Assembly (NCBI RefSeq): GCF_029504575.1 | Contig: NZ_JAQFII010000001.1 | Location: 4,099,001-4,163,000, forward strand | DNA length: 64,000 nucleotides | Reading direction: 5' to 3' | Origin: Streptomyces sp. SPB162 | GTDB lineage: Bacteria > Actinomycetota > Actinomycetes > Streptomycetales > Streptomycetaceae | Shown here: positions 42,130-50,069 of the stretch, piece after piece | Position numbering within the stretch: the stretch's first letter is position 1 | Layout: every line of letters begins with the position of its first letter | Position numbers and translations under genes: made by a program | The notes under the pieces: model-generated | Seen by the model: the letters and a program-made list of their open reading frames with translations, nothing else | What the model was told of the DNA's origin: nothing | The model's database searches: none

Positions 42130-42603
42130 TCAGTGCTGGTAGGAGCCGCCGGCGAGCGACAGCTTGGCCGCGCCGATCACGTCGACCGCGCCGCGGGCCG
42201 TGTCGAGCGGGGTGACGTACGGCTGGTAGTGGTTGGCCACGCTCACGTAAGTGCCGTCCGCGCGCCGCATGACGTGCAGGAGGCGGCCGTCGATGAGGAT
42301 GACGACGGGCGATCCGTCGGCCTCGGACCCGTCGGCCGTGCCGGTGGGCACGCCCTGGATGCGACGCCCGCGGTAGATCTCGTCGAAGCCCCCGGCAGCC
42401 GGTCCGGCCGGGGCGTTGCCGGCGGCGGGCCGGCCCGCCTTGGACCGTTCGTCCCCCGGCTCGTCGGCCGTGACGATCGGGTACAGCACCGCGGTCGTGC
42501 CGGTGACGGCGACGGCGGCGGTGAACGCCGCCCGGAGCACCCGGCGGCGGGTGTGGGCGGACGGGGATGCTTTTCGGCCGCCGCTTTTCTCGGCCTCGTT
42601 CAT
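42130..42603 (-). CDS. melC1: tyrosinase cofactor MelC1
   Basis: A 157-residue copper chaperone and export partner for the tyrosinase, which itself lacks a signal peptide. The N-terminus has a twin-arginine signal (TRRRVLRAAFTAAVAV). The mature domain has GGFDEIYRGRRIQG, ILIDGRLLHVMRRADGTYVSVANHYQPY and the C-terminal GAAKLSL typical of MelC1. The ATG at 42603 follows AAAGGAG. First gene of the melC operon. Confidence 0.94.
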   Translation of the reverse strand: MNEAEKSGGRKASPSAHTRRRVLRAAFTAAVAVTGTTAVLYPIVTADEPGDERSKAGRPAAGNAPAGPAAGGFDEIYRGRRIQGVPTGTADGSEADGSPVVILIDGRLLHVMRRADGTYVSVANHYQPYVTPLDTARGAVDVIGAAKLSLAGGSYQH

Positions 42604-43013
42604 ACTCGGCTCCTTTCGGTATTGGCCGGTACGGCCGGACCTGTGAGGAGCGGCGGTATCGCGACGCGTTCGCCCGGAAGGGCGTTGCCGACTGTCCGTC
42701 AGCTATGCACCATCATCCTGGGCGCGGCGAGATGCGCTCGCTGATCTCGGCAGCCGGAGTACAGAACTCCATTCGTGCGAGTGGCGTTTGTCCCGGACCC
42801 GTGACGAACGGACGTCCGACGCACACCGGTGCACGTCAAGCGGTGACGCAGCATTCACCCGATCTGACGATCCGACGGATTCCGCGACGATCGCGCTCCC
42901 CGCCCGATTCCTAATGGACTATCAGAAGAGGCCCGCGCACCCGACTTCTCATACTTTCTGAATTACCGTCCGGAGATTGTGCTCCGTGAGGGAACGTCGC
43001 CAGAGGAGCAGCT
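42604..43013. other. 410-bp intergenic region between melC1 and the GH26-like gene
   Basis: Divergent region carrying the promoters of melC and of the secreted glycosidase. I see no further gene, tRNA or strong inverted repeat in it. The ribosome site of the right-hand gene is GAGGAG at about 42997. Confidence 0.4.
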
Positions 43014-44453
43014 ATGGCCCACCGACGCCACGGGCTGACCGGTGCATGGGTCGGAGCGGTCACCGCCGGCCTGCTCATGCTCGGGATGCCTCACACCGCC
43101 GTCGACGAACTGAGCACCGCGGCCGCCGCCACCGATCCGGTTCCGCCGTCACCGGCGGCCGGACCGCCGGGGTCGGTGGCGCGTCCCGCGGCCACCACCG
43201 GACACACGCCGATGGGGGCCTTCACGTCCTCCGGCGCTGACGGCGTGCGGCGCATCGCCGACCTCCGGCAGTGGCTGGGCGGCACCGACCTCACGGTGGG
43301 CCACACGTACCTCCCCGGTGAGAGCTGGCGCGACATCGAGGGCGATCCGGGGCTCATCCAGCCGTGGGCCCAGTGGAAGAAGGAGCGACCGGACCGGCTC
43401 TTCGTCCTCAACGTGCCGATGCAGGAGCGCAACGAGCAGCACGTCTCCGACAGCCAGGTGCGGTCGCTGCTGCGCTCCGGTGCGGCGGGCCGGTTCGACG
43501 GCCACTTCACGGAGCTGGCGCGGCGGCTGGTCGCGCTGGGTGTTCCCGACACCGTCGTCGTGCTGGGCTGGGAGATGAACGGCACCACGTACACACACCG
43601 CTGCGGTCCGGATCCGGCGTCCTGGAAGACGTACTGGAACCGCGTCGTGACGGCGATGCGCAGCGTTCCCGGCCAGCGGTTCCGGTTCGACTTCGCGCCG
43701 AACCGCGGTCAGGACGCGATCGGCTGGACGTCGTGCTACCCGGGCGACGACGTCGTGGACATCATTGGCATGGACTCCTACGACCAGCCGCCGGGGGACT
43801 CCTTCTACGATCAGGTGGAGGAGCCGTTCGGCCTCCAGGCGCAGGTGGACTTCGCGGCCGCGCACAACAAGTCGATCTCGTATCCGGAGTGGGGGCTCTT
43901 CCGGAACGGCGACAACCCGGACTACATGCGGATGATGTTGCAGTGGATCACCGATCACCGGGCGGTCTACCAGACCCTCACCGACTACTGCCCGCACGGC
44001 GTGTGGCAGTGCGACGACAACCCCAAGTCGTCGAGGGTCTTCCGCTCGAAGAACTTCGCCCAGGTCGAGCCGGTGCCGGTGCCCTCTCCTGTGCCGACGC
44101 CGAGTGAGACGCCTGCGCCGGGCCAGGCGCCTGCGCCGGGCGAGACGCCGGCGCCCGCGCCGAGTGAGATGCCCACGCCTACGCCCACGCCGGGTGAGAC
44201 GCCCGCGCCGGGCGGGACGCTCACCCCCGTGCCGGCTCCGAGTCCCGGCCCGGACACGGGCACCGCGGCCCCCGCCCCGACGGTCATGGTGCCGGTCCCG
44301 GTCGGATTCTTCCGGCCCGCTCCGACGCTCGGCTCCCCGCCGGCGCCTGTCGAGCGCTGCCTGCCGCTCGACCTGGGAGAGGAGTACAAGAGCCGGTTCG
44401 GCCTTTCGCAACTGTGTTTCCGTGTCGAATGGCAGGTCCCCAAGAAGAGTTGA
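43014..44453 (+). CDS. secreted glycoside hydrolase, GH26-like
   Basis: A 479-residue exported enzyme. After the signal peptide (about 1-38), a TIM-barrel domain (about 65-345) has the GH26-type acid/base Glu in VVLGWEMNGTTYTHR and the nucleophile Glu in SISYPEWGLF; GH26 enzymes are mostly beta-mannanases. From about 350 to 435 there is a Pro/Ala/Thr/Glu-rich linker, and then a short end domain with two Cys (VERCLPLDLGEEYKSRFG, LSQLCFRVEW). There is no sortase signal. Substrate is unknown; its setting among coat-protein genes allows a role on the cell's own polysaccharide. Confidence 0.82.
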   Translation: MAHRRHGLTGAWVGAVTAGLLMLGMPHTAVDELSTAAAATDPVPPSPAAGPPGSVARPAATTGHTPMGAFTSSGADGVRRIADLRQWLGGTDLTVGHTYLPGESWRDIEGDPGLIQPWAQWKKERPDRLFVLNVPMQERNEQHVSDSQVRSLLRSGAAGRFDGHFTELARRLVALGVPDTVVVLGWEMNGTTYTHRCGPDPASWKTYWNRVVTAMRSVPGQRFRFDFAPNRGQDAIGWTSCYPGDDVVDIIGMDSYDQPPGDSFYDQVEEPFGLQAQVDFAAAHNKSISYPEWGLFRNGDNPDYMRMMLQWITDHRAVYQTLTDYCPHGVWQCDDNPKSSRVFRSKNFAQVEPVPVPSPVPTPSETPAPGQAPAPGETPAPAPSEMPTPTPTPGETPAPGGTLTPVPAPSPGPDTGTAAPAPTVMVPVPVGFFRPAPTLGSPPAPVERCLPLDLGEEYKSRFGLSQLCFRVEWQVPKKS

Positions 44454-44467
44454 CCGGAAAGCGACGC

Positions 44468-44489
44468 GCCCGGCGGTACGCCGCCGGGC
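44468..44489 (+). terminator. hairpin after the GH26-like gene
   Basis: Arms GCCCGGCGG and CCGCCGGGC pair perfectly around TACG, 15 bp after the stop codon. Confidence 0.65.
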
Positions 44490-44529
44490 ACCCGTATGGA
44501 AATCCGGTTGGGCCAGTGGAGTGAAATCG

Positions 44530-44557
44530 CGGAACCAAACCGGAGATGGACAGTTGA
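44530..44557 (+). promoter_or_regulatory. sigma-BldN-like promoter of a rodlin gene
   Basis: CGGAAC-N16-AGTTGA, 46 bp before the rodlin start codon. The third rodlin gene has CGGAAC-N16-GGTTGA at 58992, and the two share the longer string CGGAACCAAACC. This fits the sigma-BldN pattern recalled for rodlin and chaplin genes. Confidence 0.5.
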
Positions 44558-44603
44558 TCAGTTCGATTCACTGACAGGAACATCGTTTCAAGAAGGGCGA
44601 ACC

Positions 44604-45017
44604 GTGCTTAAGAAGTTCATGGCCAGCGCAGCAGTTGCCGTTTCCATCGTCGGTCTCTCCGCCATGGCTGCCCCGCAGGCGCTGGCCATCGGCGACGACG
44701 GCGCTGCCTCCACGGTGAACGGCAACGGCTCCGAGTCGAACTACGGCAACACCCACACCGACGGCACGATGAGCCCGCAGGTCGGTCTCGTCCAGGGCTC
44801 GCTCAACAAGCCCTGCATCGGTCTGCCGATCAAGGCCAACGTCGGTTCGCTCATCGGCCTCATCCCGATCACGGTCCAGGACGTCAACGTCCTGTCGTCG
44901 CCGCAGAACCAGCAGTGCACGGAGAACTCGTCCCAGATCAAGGGCGACGAGCCGCTGTCGCACATCCTGGACCAGATCCCGGTCCTCTCGGGCAACGGCG
45001 TCGGCAACGACAACTGA
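44604..45017 (+). CDS. rodlin
   Basis: A 137-residue secreted rodlin, which organises chaplin fibrils into the paired rodlet layer on aerial hyphae and spores. A signal peptide (to about QALAIGDD) precedes the mature domain with NGNGSESNYGNTHT, LNKPCIGLPIKANVGSL, ITVQDVNVLSSPQNQQC and DEPLSHILDQIPVLSGNG. Two Cys are conserved. GTG at 44604 after AGAAGGG. It is one of three rodlin genes in the window; the coding sequence for the C-terminal half is nearly identical in all three. Confidence 0.95.
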   Translation: MLKKFMASAAVAVSIVGLSAMAAPQALAIGDDGAASTVNGNGSESNYGNTHTDGTMSPQVGLVQGSLNKPCIGLPIKANVGSLIGLIPITVQDVNVLSSPQNQQCTENSSQIKGDEPLSHILDQIPVLSGNGVGNDN

Positions 45018-45039
45018 CACCCGACACCTCATCGCACGA

Positions 45040-45070
45040 CGGTGGCCGCGTACTCCGTACGCGGCCACCG
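45040..45070 (+). terminator. hairpin after the first rodlin gene
   Basis: Arms CGGTGGCCGCGTAC and GTACGCGGCCACCG pair perfectly around a 3-base loop, 22 bp after the stop. Nothing else is recognised in the gap 45071-45313. Confidence 0.75.
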
Positions 45071-45313
45071 TCGCGTTCTTCGCCGGCCCCCCGCCCTCCC
45101 AGGGCACCCGGTTGGCGCACGGGGCGCACAACGGTCCCCCGGCGGCGGCTGCCGGCGGTGACTGCGGTGCGGTCAGGGCCCGTTCGGACGCGCTCGCCGT
45201 CCCAACGGGGAGCACGACACGCGGGTGCGCTCAGTTGACAGGTTGCGGGGCCACCGTTCGCTTTCGACGGTTGGGGAGTACACCCGCCTGTTCAGCGAAG
45301 GGACACCCACTCC

Positions 45314-46141
45314 ATGCCCACCCACCGGACGACCGGCGTAATCGTCTCGACCGCCCTCGTCGGCGCACTCGCATTCGGCACCACGGGAGCGGCGTTCGCG
45401 TCCTCCGACACCGATCCCAGCGGCGCCGGTCACAGCGCGCCGGTGGCGACCGACGCGACCACCCTCCTCGCCCAAGCCACGACCCTCGGCCGGCTGGGAG
45501 CGGTCCTGACGCCGGTGACAGACGCGGTCAAGGCCGTCCTCGTGGCACCCGGCAACAAGCTGTCGACCGCCGACGCCACGAAGGACGCCGACGCGGTCAA
45601 GGCGGCGATCACGGCCATGCTCGCGGCGATGCCGGCGATGCCGGCGATGCCGGGCGCCCCCGCCGCCCCCGCCGCGCCCGCCCTCCCGGCCGCCCCCGCC
45701 CTCCCGGCCGCCCCCGCAGCGCCCGGCGCGCCCGCCGCCCCGGTGCTGCCTGCCGCCCCCACGCTGCCCAAGGCTCCGGTGCTGCCCAAGGCCCCGGTGC
45801 TGCCCAAGGCTCCCGCGCGGCCCGGCATGCTGACGCGCGGCATCAGCGTCAGGGGCGCCTCCGCACGTGCCGACCTCACGGGCGACGCGCTGGCCGGTCT
45901 GCAGAAGACGGTCACCGATCTGCTGCAGTCCTCCTCGACGGGCGACGCGACGGGGGCTCTCGGGAAGGTGGTCAAGGTCGTGACCGACCTGGTCAACGTC
46001 CTGGTCTCGGCGCTGCTCGGCGGCGCGCTGCCGACCGCGGACATGGCGGGGCTGCCGCAGCTCCCGGCCCTCCCGGCGCAGGTCCCGGCTCCGGCGGCGC
46101 AGGCTCCGGCCCCGGCACCGGCCCACGGCCTCGCCGGCTGA
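45314..46141 (+). CDS. secreted Ala/Pro-rich protein of unknown function
   Basis: A 275-residue exported protein. Signal peptide (about 1-30, cleavage near AAFASSD), a helical region (about 45-110), a low-complexity stretch (about 110-180) of MPA, PAAPALPAAP and LPKAPV repeats, and a second helical region (LQKTVTDLLQSSSTGDATGALGKVV...NVLVSALLGG) ending in another Pro/Ala tail. No anchor or sortase signal. The repeats are exact at DNA level in 9- and 18-bp units (about 45627-45815). I do not recognise a family. Its place between a rodlin gene and the polysaccharide operon suggests a coat component. Confidence 0.7.
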   Translation: MPTHRTTGVIVSTALVGALAFGTTGAAFASSDTDPSGAGHSAPVATDATTLLAQATTLGRLGAVLTPVTDAVKAVLVAPGNKLSTADATKDADAVKAAITAMLAAMPAMPAMPGAPAAPAAPALPAAPALPAAPAAPGAPAAPVLPAAPTLPKAPVLPKAPVLPKAPARPGMLTRGISVRGASARADLTGDALAGLQKTVTDLLQSSSTGDATGALGKVVKVVTDLVNVLVSALLGGALPTADMAGLPQLPALPAQVPAPAAQAPAPAPAHGLAG

Positions 46142-46157
46142 CGCGTTCGGGACCCTG

Positions 46158-46197
46158 ACGACCTGCGGAGCGCGGATGGACGCGCGCCGCAGGTCGT
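46158..46197. terminator. convergent hairpin
   Basis: Arms ACGACCTGCGG and CCGCAGGTCGT pair perfectly around 18 bases. It separates the secreted-protein gene from the end of the polysaccharide operon. Confidence 0.6.
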
Positions 46198-46205
46198 GGT
46201 CGTTC

Positions 46206-47363
46206 TCAGACCCGCTTCGCCCGCCAGGTGTTCAGCCGGGAGCGCCAGGCCCGTACGGCCGGCAGATGGCGGCGTACGACCGCGGCCGCCCGGTCGCGGA
46301 GCGCGGTCCGCGCCAGCTGGAGCAACAGGGCGGGGGCGAACAGCGGCGACGTCATCAGCAGCCGCTGATTGGCGACGAGGTCGGGGCACCAGGGGAGCTT
46401 GTTCGCCTCGTTGCCGCGCAGCAGGCTCAGCGCACCGCCGCCGCCCGAAGCGGTCGCGTGGCCGGCGCCGTTCCTGATCAGCATGGTGGTGAGATCGGCC
46501 TTGGTGGCGCGTAGCCGGGGGTCGGCGCCGAAGAGGTAGCCGCCGACCAGTCGCGGCGAGAGCAGCTTGAGGTCCGACGCCAGCACCTCGCCGTTCAGCC
46601 GGTACTCGGTGATGACGGCGTCGCCGCCGGACACCATGTGCTGCCCGGCCCGCTTGAGGTGCGCGGCGAACCGCGGCCTCGCGTGCTCCGGGGTGACCCC
46701 GCGCCCCTCCCACTGCAGGATGTGCAGGCGCAGCAGGTTCTCGACGGCGGTGGGCACCTCGTGCACGGGGACGACGCGCTCCTCGATGCCCAGCGCGTCG
46801 AGTTTGCGCACGTAGGACCGGGTGCGCTGGCCGCGGGAGGTGGACATCCGGGTGATCAGTTCGGGCAGCGGGACGCCCGGCAGCTCCATGCAGACGGAGT
46901 CCTTCAGCCGCCGCTTCGGTCCCCGCCAGCTGTCGTAGAGGCGCTCGGCGGCAGCGCCGGGCCGCACCTCGCGCAGGTCGATCAGGGCGCCGCGGGCCGC
47001 CTGGCGCAGGCCCACGGCCATCGCTGTGACGGCGGCTTCGGTGGCGTGGTCGTCGAGCAGCACGTCGGAGAAGTCGGTGATCTCGCCGCCCAGCGGCACC
47101 AGGACGGGCAGCGGTCGGTGGGCGAGCATCAGCGGGGCGGCGCCGATGAGTTCCCCGTCCTTCCGGACCAGCAGGACCCGCAGGCGTCCGGTCCGCCCGT
47201 ACGACGCCCACCAGGAGTGCAGCCAGGAGTGGCTCTGGAACGGCGTGGCCGTCCGGCAGTGCCGGTGCAGCCGCCCCCACTCCTCACGCAGGGCCTCGAA
47301 CTGCCGCGGGTCGCGGCACATCGTCACCGAGCGGACGGACGCGAGGTCGCCGCCGGTCGTCAC
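46206..47363 (-). CDS. CelD/BcsL-family GNAT acyltransferase, last gene of the polysaccharide operon
   Basis: A 385-residue protein with the CelD-like double-GNAT fold: FEALREEWGRLHRHCRTATPFQSHSWLHSWW at the N-terminus, LRVLLVRKDGELIGAAPLML, and in the C-terminal half EYRLNGEVLASDLKLL and SLLRGNEANKLPW. Family members acylate polysaccharide or cell-wall substrates. GTG at 47363 overlaps the upstream gene's stop (GTGA), which fixes the start. It probably decorates the exopolymer made by this operon. Confidence 0.87.
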   Translation of the reverse strand: MTTGGDLASVRSVTMCRDPRQFEALREEWGRLHRHCRTATPFQSHSWLHSWWASYGRTGRLRVLLVRKDGELIGAAPLMLAHRPLPVLVPLGGEITDFSDVLLDDHATEAAVTAMAVGLRQAARGALIDLREVRPGAAAERLYDSWRGPKRRLKDSVCMELPGVPLPELITRMSTSRGQRTRSYVRKLDALGIEERVVPVHEVPTAVENLLRLHILQWEGRGVTPEHARPRFAAHLKRAGQHMVSGGDAVITEYRLNGEVLASDLKLLSPRLVGGYLFGADPRLRATKADLTTMLIRNGAGHATASGGGGALSLLRGNEANKLPWCPDLVANQRLLMTSPLFAPALLLQLARTALRDRAAAVVRRHLPAVRAWRSRLNTWRAKRV

Positions 47364-48022
47364 GCCATCTCCCTGACGGGCGGGTGGATGCCCTGGGCGG
47401 GCGCGGGCACGGCGGCGTGGCCGGCCGCCCGGCGACCGCGGTTGCCGGGGCGGACCAGCAGGACCAGCGCGCCGAGCAGGCCGCCCGCGCTGCCGCCCAC
47501 GGCGCCGGACAGCGCCGTCGAGGACGAGGCCGGGGAGAGGGGAACGGCGGCCGGGGAGAACATCAGCAGCCGGACCCCGGTGTTGACGGCGTTCCGGTTG
47601 CCGGTGACCGTCAGGGAGTTCGCGACCGCGTTGGCGATGTCCGAGGCGTCGCGGGCCCGGGTCCCGGTGCCGGTGATCGAGATCATCGGAGCATCGGGCG
47701 AGGTGGCCACCTGCACACTCTCGCGCAGTTCGGCGAGGGGGACGCCCGCGTCCTTCTGCGCGTCGGCCAGCACCGTGGACGCGGTGACGACGCGGCCGTA
47801 GGCCTGCGCGAAGCCGAGTGCGGTGGCCGGGTCGGAATGCTGCGGGACGACGATGACGTAGCTGGTCGCGGAGTACTGCGGCGGGGTGGCCAGGCCGTAG
47901 CCCAGGCCGCCGGCCAGCCCGAGGCCGACGCACAGCGGCAGCGGCCACCAGCGCGGCAGCCGCCGCGCCGCGTCCCGCAGCCGGCTCGGCGCGCCGGGGG
48001 CGTGGGTTCGGGTCTCGTCCAT
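47360..48022 (-). CDS. Wzz/YveK-type polysaccharide chain-length regulator
   Basis: A 220-residue membrane protein with two transmembrane helices (PLPLCVGLGLAGGLGYGLA near 32-50 and GAVGGSAGGLLGALVLLV near 178-195) flanking an extracytoplasmic loop with VVTASTVLADAQKDAGVPLAELRESVQV, as in YveK/Wzz co-polymerases. There is no tyrosine-kinase domain. ATG at 48022 after AAGGAG. Confidence 0.83.
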   Translation of the reverse strand: MDETRTHAPGAPSRLRDAARRLPRWWPLPLCVGLGLAGGLGYGLATPPQYSATSYVIVVPQHSDPATALGFAQAYGRVVTASTVLADAQKDAGVPLAELRESVQVATSPDAPMISITGTGTRARDASDIANAVANSLTVTGNRNAVNTGVRLLMFSPAAVPLSPASSSTALSGAVGGSAGGLLGALVLLVRPGNRGRRAAGHAAVPAPAQGIHPPVREMA

Positions 48023-48048
48023 GGATTCGCTCCTTCTGTGGGCTCTGG

Positions 48049-49164
48049 TCAGGGCCGGGCGGCCGCGAGGGCGTACAGCGCGGCCAGCCGGCCGGCGGTG
48101 CCGGCGATGTCGTAGTGGCCGACGGCGGCGGGCACCTCGAACCGGTGCTGCCCGGCCTCCTGGTGCTGGCGCAGCGCGGCGGTGAGCGCCTCGGCGGCGG
48201 TGCCGATCCGCCGGGCCCCGGGCGCGTCCGCCGCCGGCAGGTCGTCGATGGCCGGGCAGGTGACGTACAGGACGGGCAGTCCGGCCGCGAGGGCCTCCAG
48301 CACGGCGAGCCCGAAGGTCTCCTCGCGCGAGGCGGAGACGAAGAGGTCGACGGCGGCCAGCAGCGCGGGCAGCGCCGGCGCCGTGCCGGGACCGTCCCCG
48401 CCGCCGGTCTCGCCCAGCAGGTGGATCCGGTCGGCCGCGCCGAGCCCGGCGGCCAGCTCCAGCAGGGCGTCGCGTTCGGGTCCCGCGCCGGCCAGCAGCA
48501 GGTGGGCGCCGGGGCGCCCGGCGACCGCGCGCACCAGCAGGTCGAACCGCTTGCCGGGCACCAGCCGCCCCACGCCGCCCACGACGAAGGCGTCCCGCGG
48601 TAGTCCGAGGCGGCTCCTCGTGGCCGCCCGGACCGCCGCGTCGAACCGGAACGCCCCGGCGTCGATGCCGTTGGGCACCGTGTGGATCCGCGGCCCGGGG
48701 ATGCCCCAGGCGCGTAGCCGCTCGGCGACGGTGTCCGAGACCGCGACGGTGGCGCTGCCGAGCTTCTCGGTGCCCCGGTACAGGGCACGGGTGCCGCGGG
48801 TGAGGGGGCGGCCCTCGATGGTGGTGGCGCCGAGGGAGTGCTCGGTGGCGACCACGGTGCGCACCCCGGCCAGCCGGGCGGCGATCCGGCCGTAGACGCA
48901 GGCCCGGTAGAGATGGGTGTGGACGAGGTCGTAGCGGCCGGCGCGGATCAGCCGGGTGAGCCGGGGCAGTGCGGTGAGGTCCCGGTTCCCGGTCATCCCC
49001 AGATGGGTGACGGGTGTGCCGTCGGCGCGGATGCCGTCGGCGACCGGACCGGGGTGGGTGAGGGTGATGACCTCGCAGGACACCGGCAGATGCCGCAGCA
49101 GCAGCCGCAACTGCTGCTCGGCCCCGCCGATGTCGAGCCCCGTGATGATGTGCAGGACCTTCAT
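48049..49164 (-). CDS. glycosyltransferase family 4
   Basis: A 371-residue GT-B enzyme. The N-terminal HIITGLDIGGAEQQLRLLL loop binds acceptor; IPNG-like TVPNGIDAGAF, GRLVPGKRFDLLVRA and the EX7E motif (EETFGLAVLEALAAG) belong to the nucleotide-sugar domain. It adds a sugar to the growing repeat unit. Its ATG overlaps the deacetylase stop (ATGA). Confidence 0.92.
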   Translation of the reverse strand: MKVLHIITGLDIGGAEQQLRLLLRHLPVSCEVITLTHPGPVADGIRADGTPVTHLGMTGNRDLTALPRLTRLIRAGRYDLVHTHLYRACVYGRIAARLAGVRTVVATEHSLGATTIEGRPLTRGTRALYRGTEKLGSATVAVSDTVAERLRAWGIPGPRIHTVPNGIDAGAFRFDAAVRAATRSRLGLPRDAFVVGGVGRLVPGKRFDLLVRAVAGRPGAHLLLAGAGPERDALLELAAGLGAADRIHLLGETGGGDGPGTAPALPALLAAVDLFVSASREETFGLAVLEALAAGLPVLYVTCPAIDDLPAADAPGARRIGTAAEALTAALRQHQEAGQHRFEVPAAVGHYDIAGTAGRLAALYALAAARP

Positions 49165-50069
49165 CGGCCGTCCTGCTCGCTCCGGGGCTCCGGGGGGACC
49201 GGTGAGCCCGCGGCGGGGCGGCCGGGCGCACGGCCCCCGGCGCCGGGGGCCGCCTCGCGGGCGTACGGCAGCGCGGCGTGGCCGGAGTCGAACGGCAGCG
49301 GGCGCCGGCGCAGCAGGTGCCGCAGGCGCTTGAGGTCCAGGCGCGCGTCGGTGTCCCGCTCCCCGACGTAGGCGCGGGGCAGTGCGTGCGTCCCGGTCAG
49401 CGGGCCGGCCGCCACCGCGCAGCCGTACCCGTATCCGGCCGCGGCCACGGCGTTGACGACGCGCGCGTCCACCTTGCCGTACGGATAGCAGAACCCCGCG
49501 GGGGCCTTCCCGGTGATCTCCTGGAGCCGGTCGCGGCTGCCGCGCACCTCGCCGGCCAGCACACCGTCGGCGGTCTGCGTCAGATCCTGGTGGACGAGGC
49601 CGTGGGAGCCGATCTCCATACCGGCGGCCGCCGCGGCGCGGATGCCCTCCTCGGTCAGCAGCGTCTTGCGCGGGCCGAGTTCGTCCCACTCGTTGTCGCC
49701 GCCGAGCCTGCCGGGCAGCACGAAGACGGTGGCGGAGTGCCCGTACCGGAGCAGCAGCGGCACCGCGTGTTCCACGAAGTCCGCGTAGCCGTCGTCGAAG
49801 GTCAGCCCGACCAGCCGGTTGCCGCGGCCGTCAGCGCGGGCGCGCAGCAGTTCCGCGACGCCCACCCCGGTCAGGCCGCGGCGGTTGAGCCACGTCAGCT
49901 GCCGTTCGAGCCGGTCGGGGCTGACTGTGACCAGGTACGGATCGTCGGCGCACGCCCCGACGGAGTGGTACATCAGCACCCACGGCGCTGTCCGGCCGCC
50001 CCGTCTGGACAGGGTGTCGCGGGCGGCCGGACGGCGCAGGACGCGGACGGGTGCGGTGTCAGCGGGCAT
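49161..50069 (-). CDS. polysaccharide deacetylase (CE4)
   Basis: A 302-residue protein with the NodB fold: WVLMYHSVG, motif 1 LTFDDGYADFVEHAVP (catalytic and metal Asp), motif 2 EIGSHGLVHQDLT (metal His residues) and GFCYPYGKVDARVVNAV. No signal peptide is evident. It would remove N-acetyl groups from the polymer or a precursor. It overlaps the flippase gene by 11 bp. Confidence 0.9.
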   Translation of the reverse strand: MPADTAPVRVLRRPAARDTLSRRGGRTAPWVLMYHSVGACADDPYLVTVSPDRLERQLTWLNRRGLTGVGVAELLRARADGRGNRLVGLTFDDGYADFVEHAVPLLLRYGHSATVFVLPGRLGGDNEWDELGPRKTLLTEEGIRAAAAAGMEIGSHGLVHQDLTQTADGVLAGEVRGSRDRLQEITGKAPAGFCYPYGKVDARVVNAVAAAGYGYGCAVAAGPLTGTHALPRAYVGERDTDARLDLKRLRHLLRRRPLPFDSGHAALPYAREAAPGAGGRAPGRPAAGSPVPPEPRSEQDGR

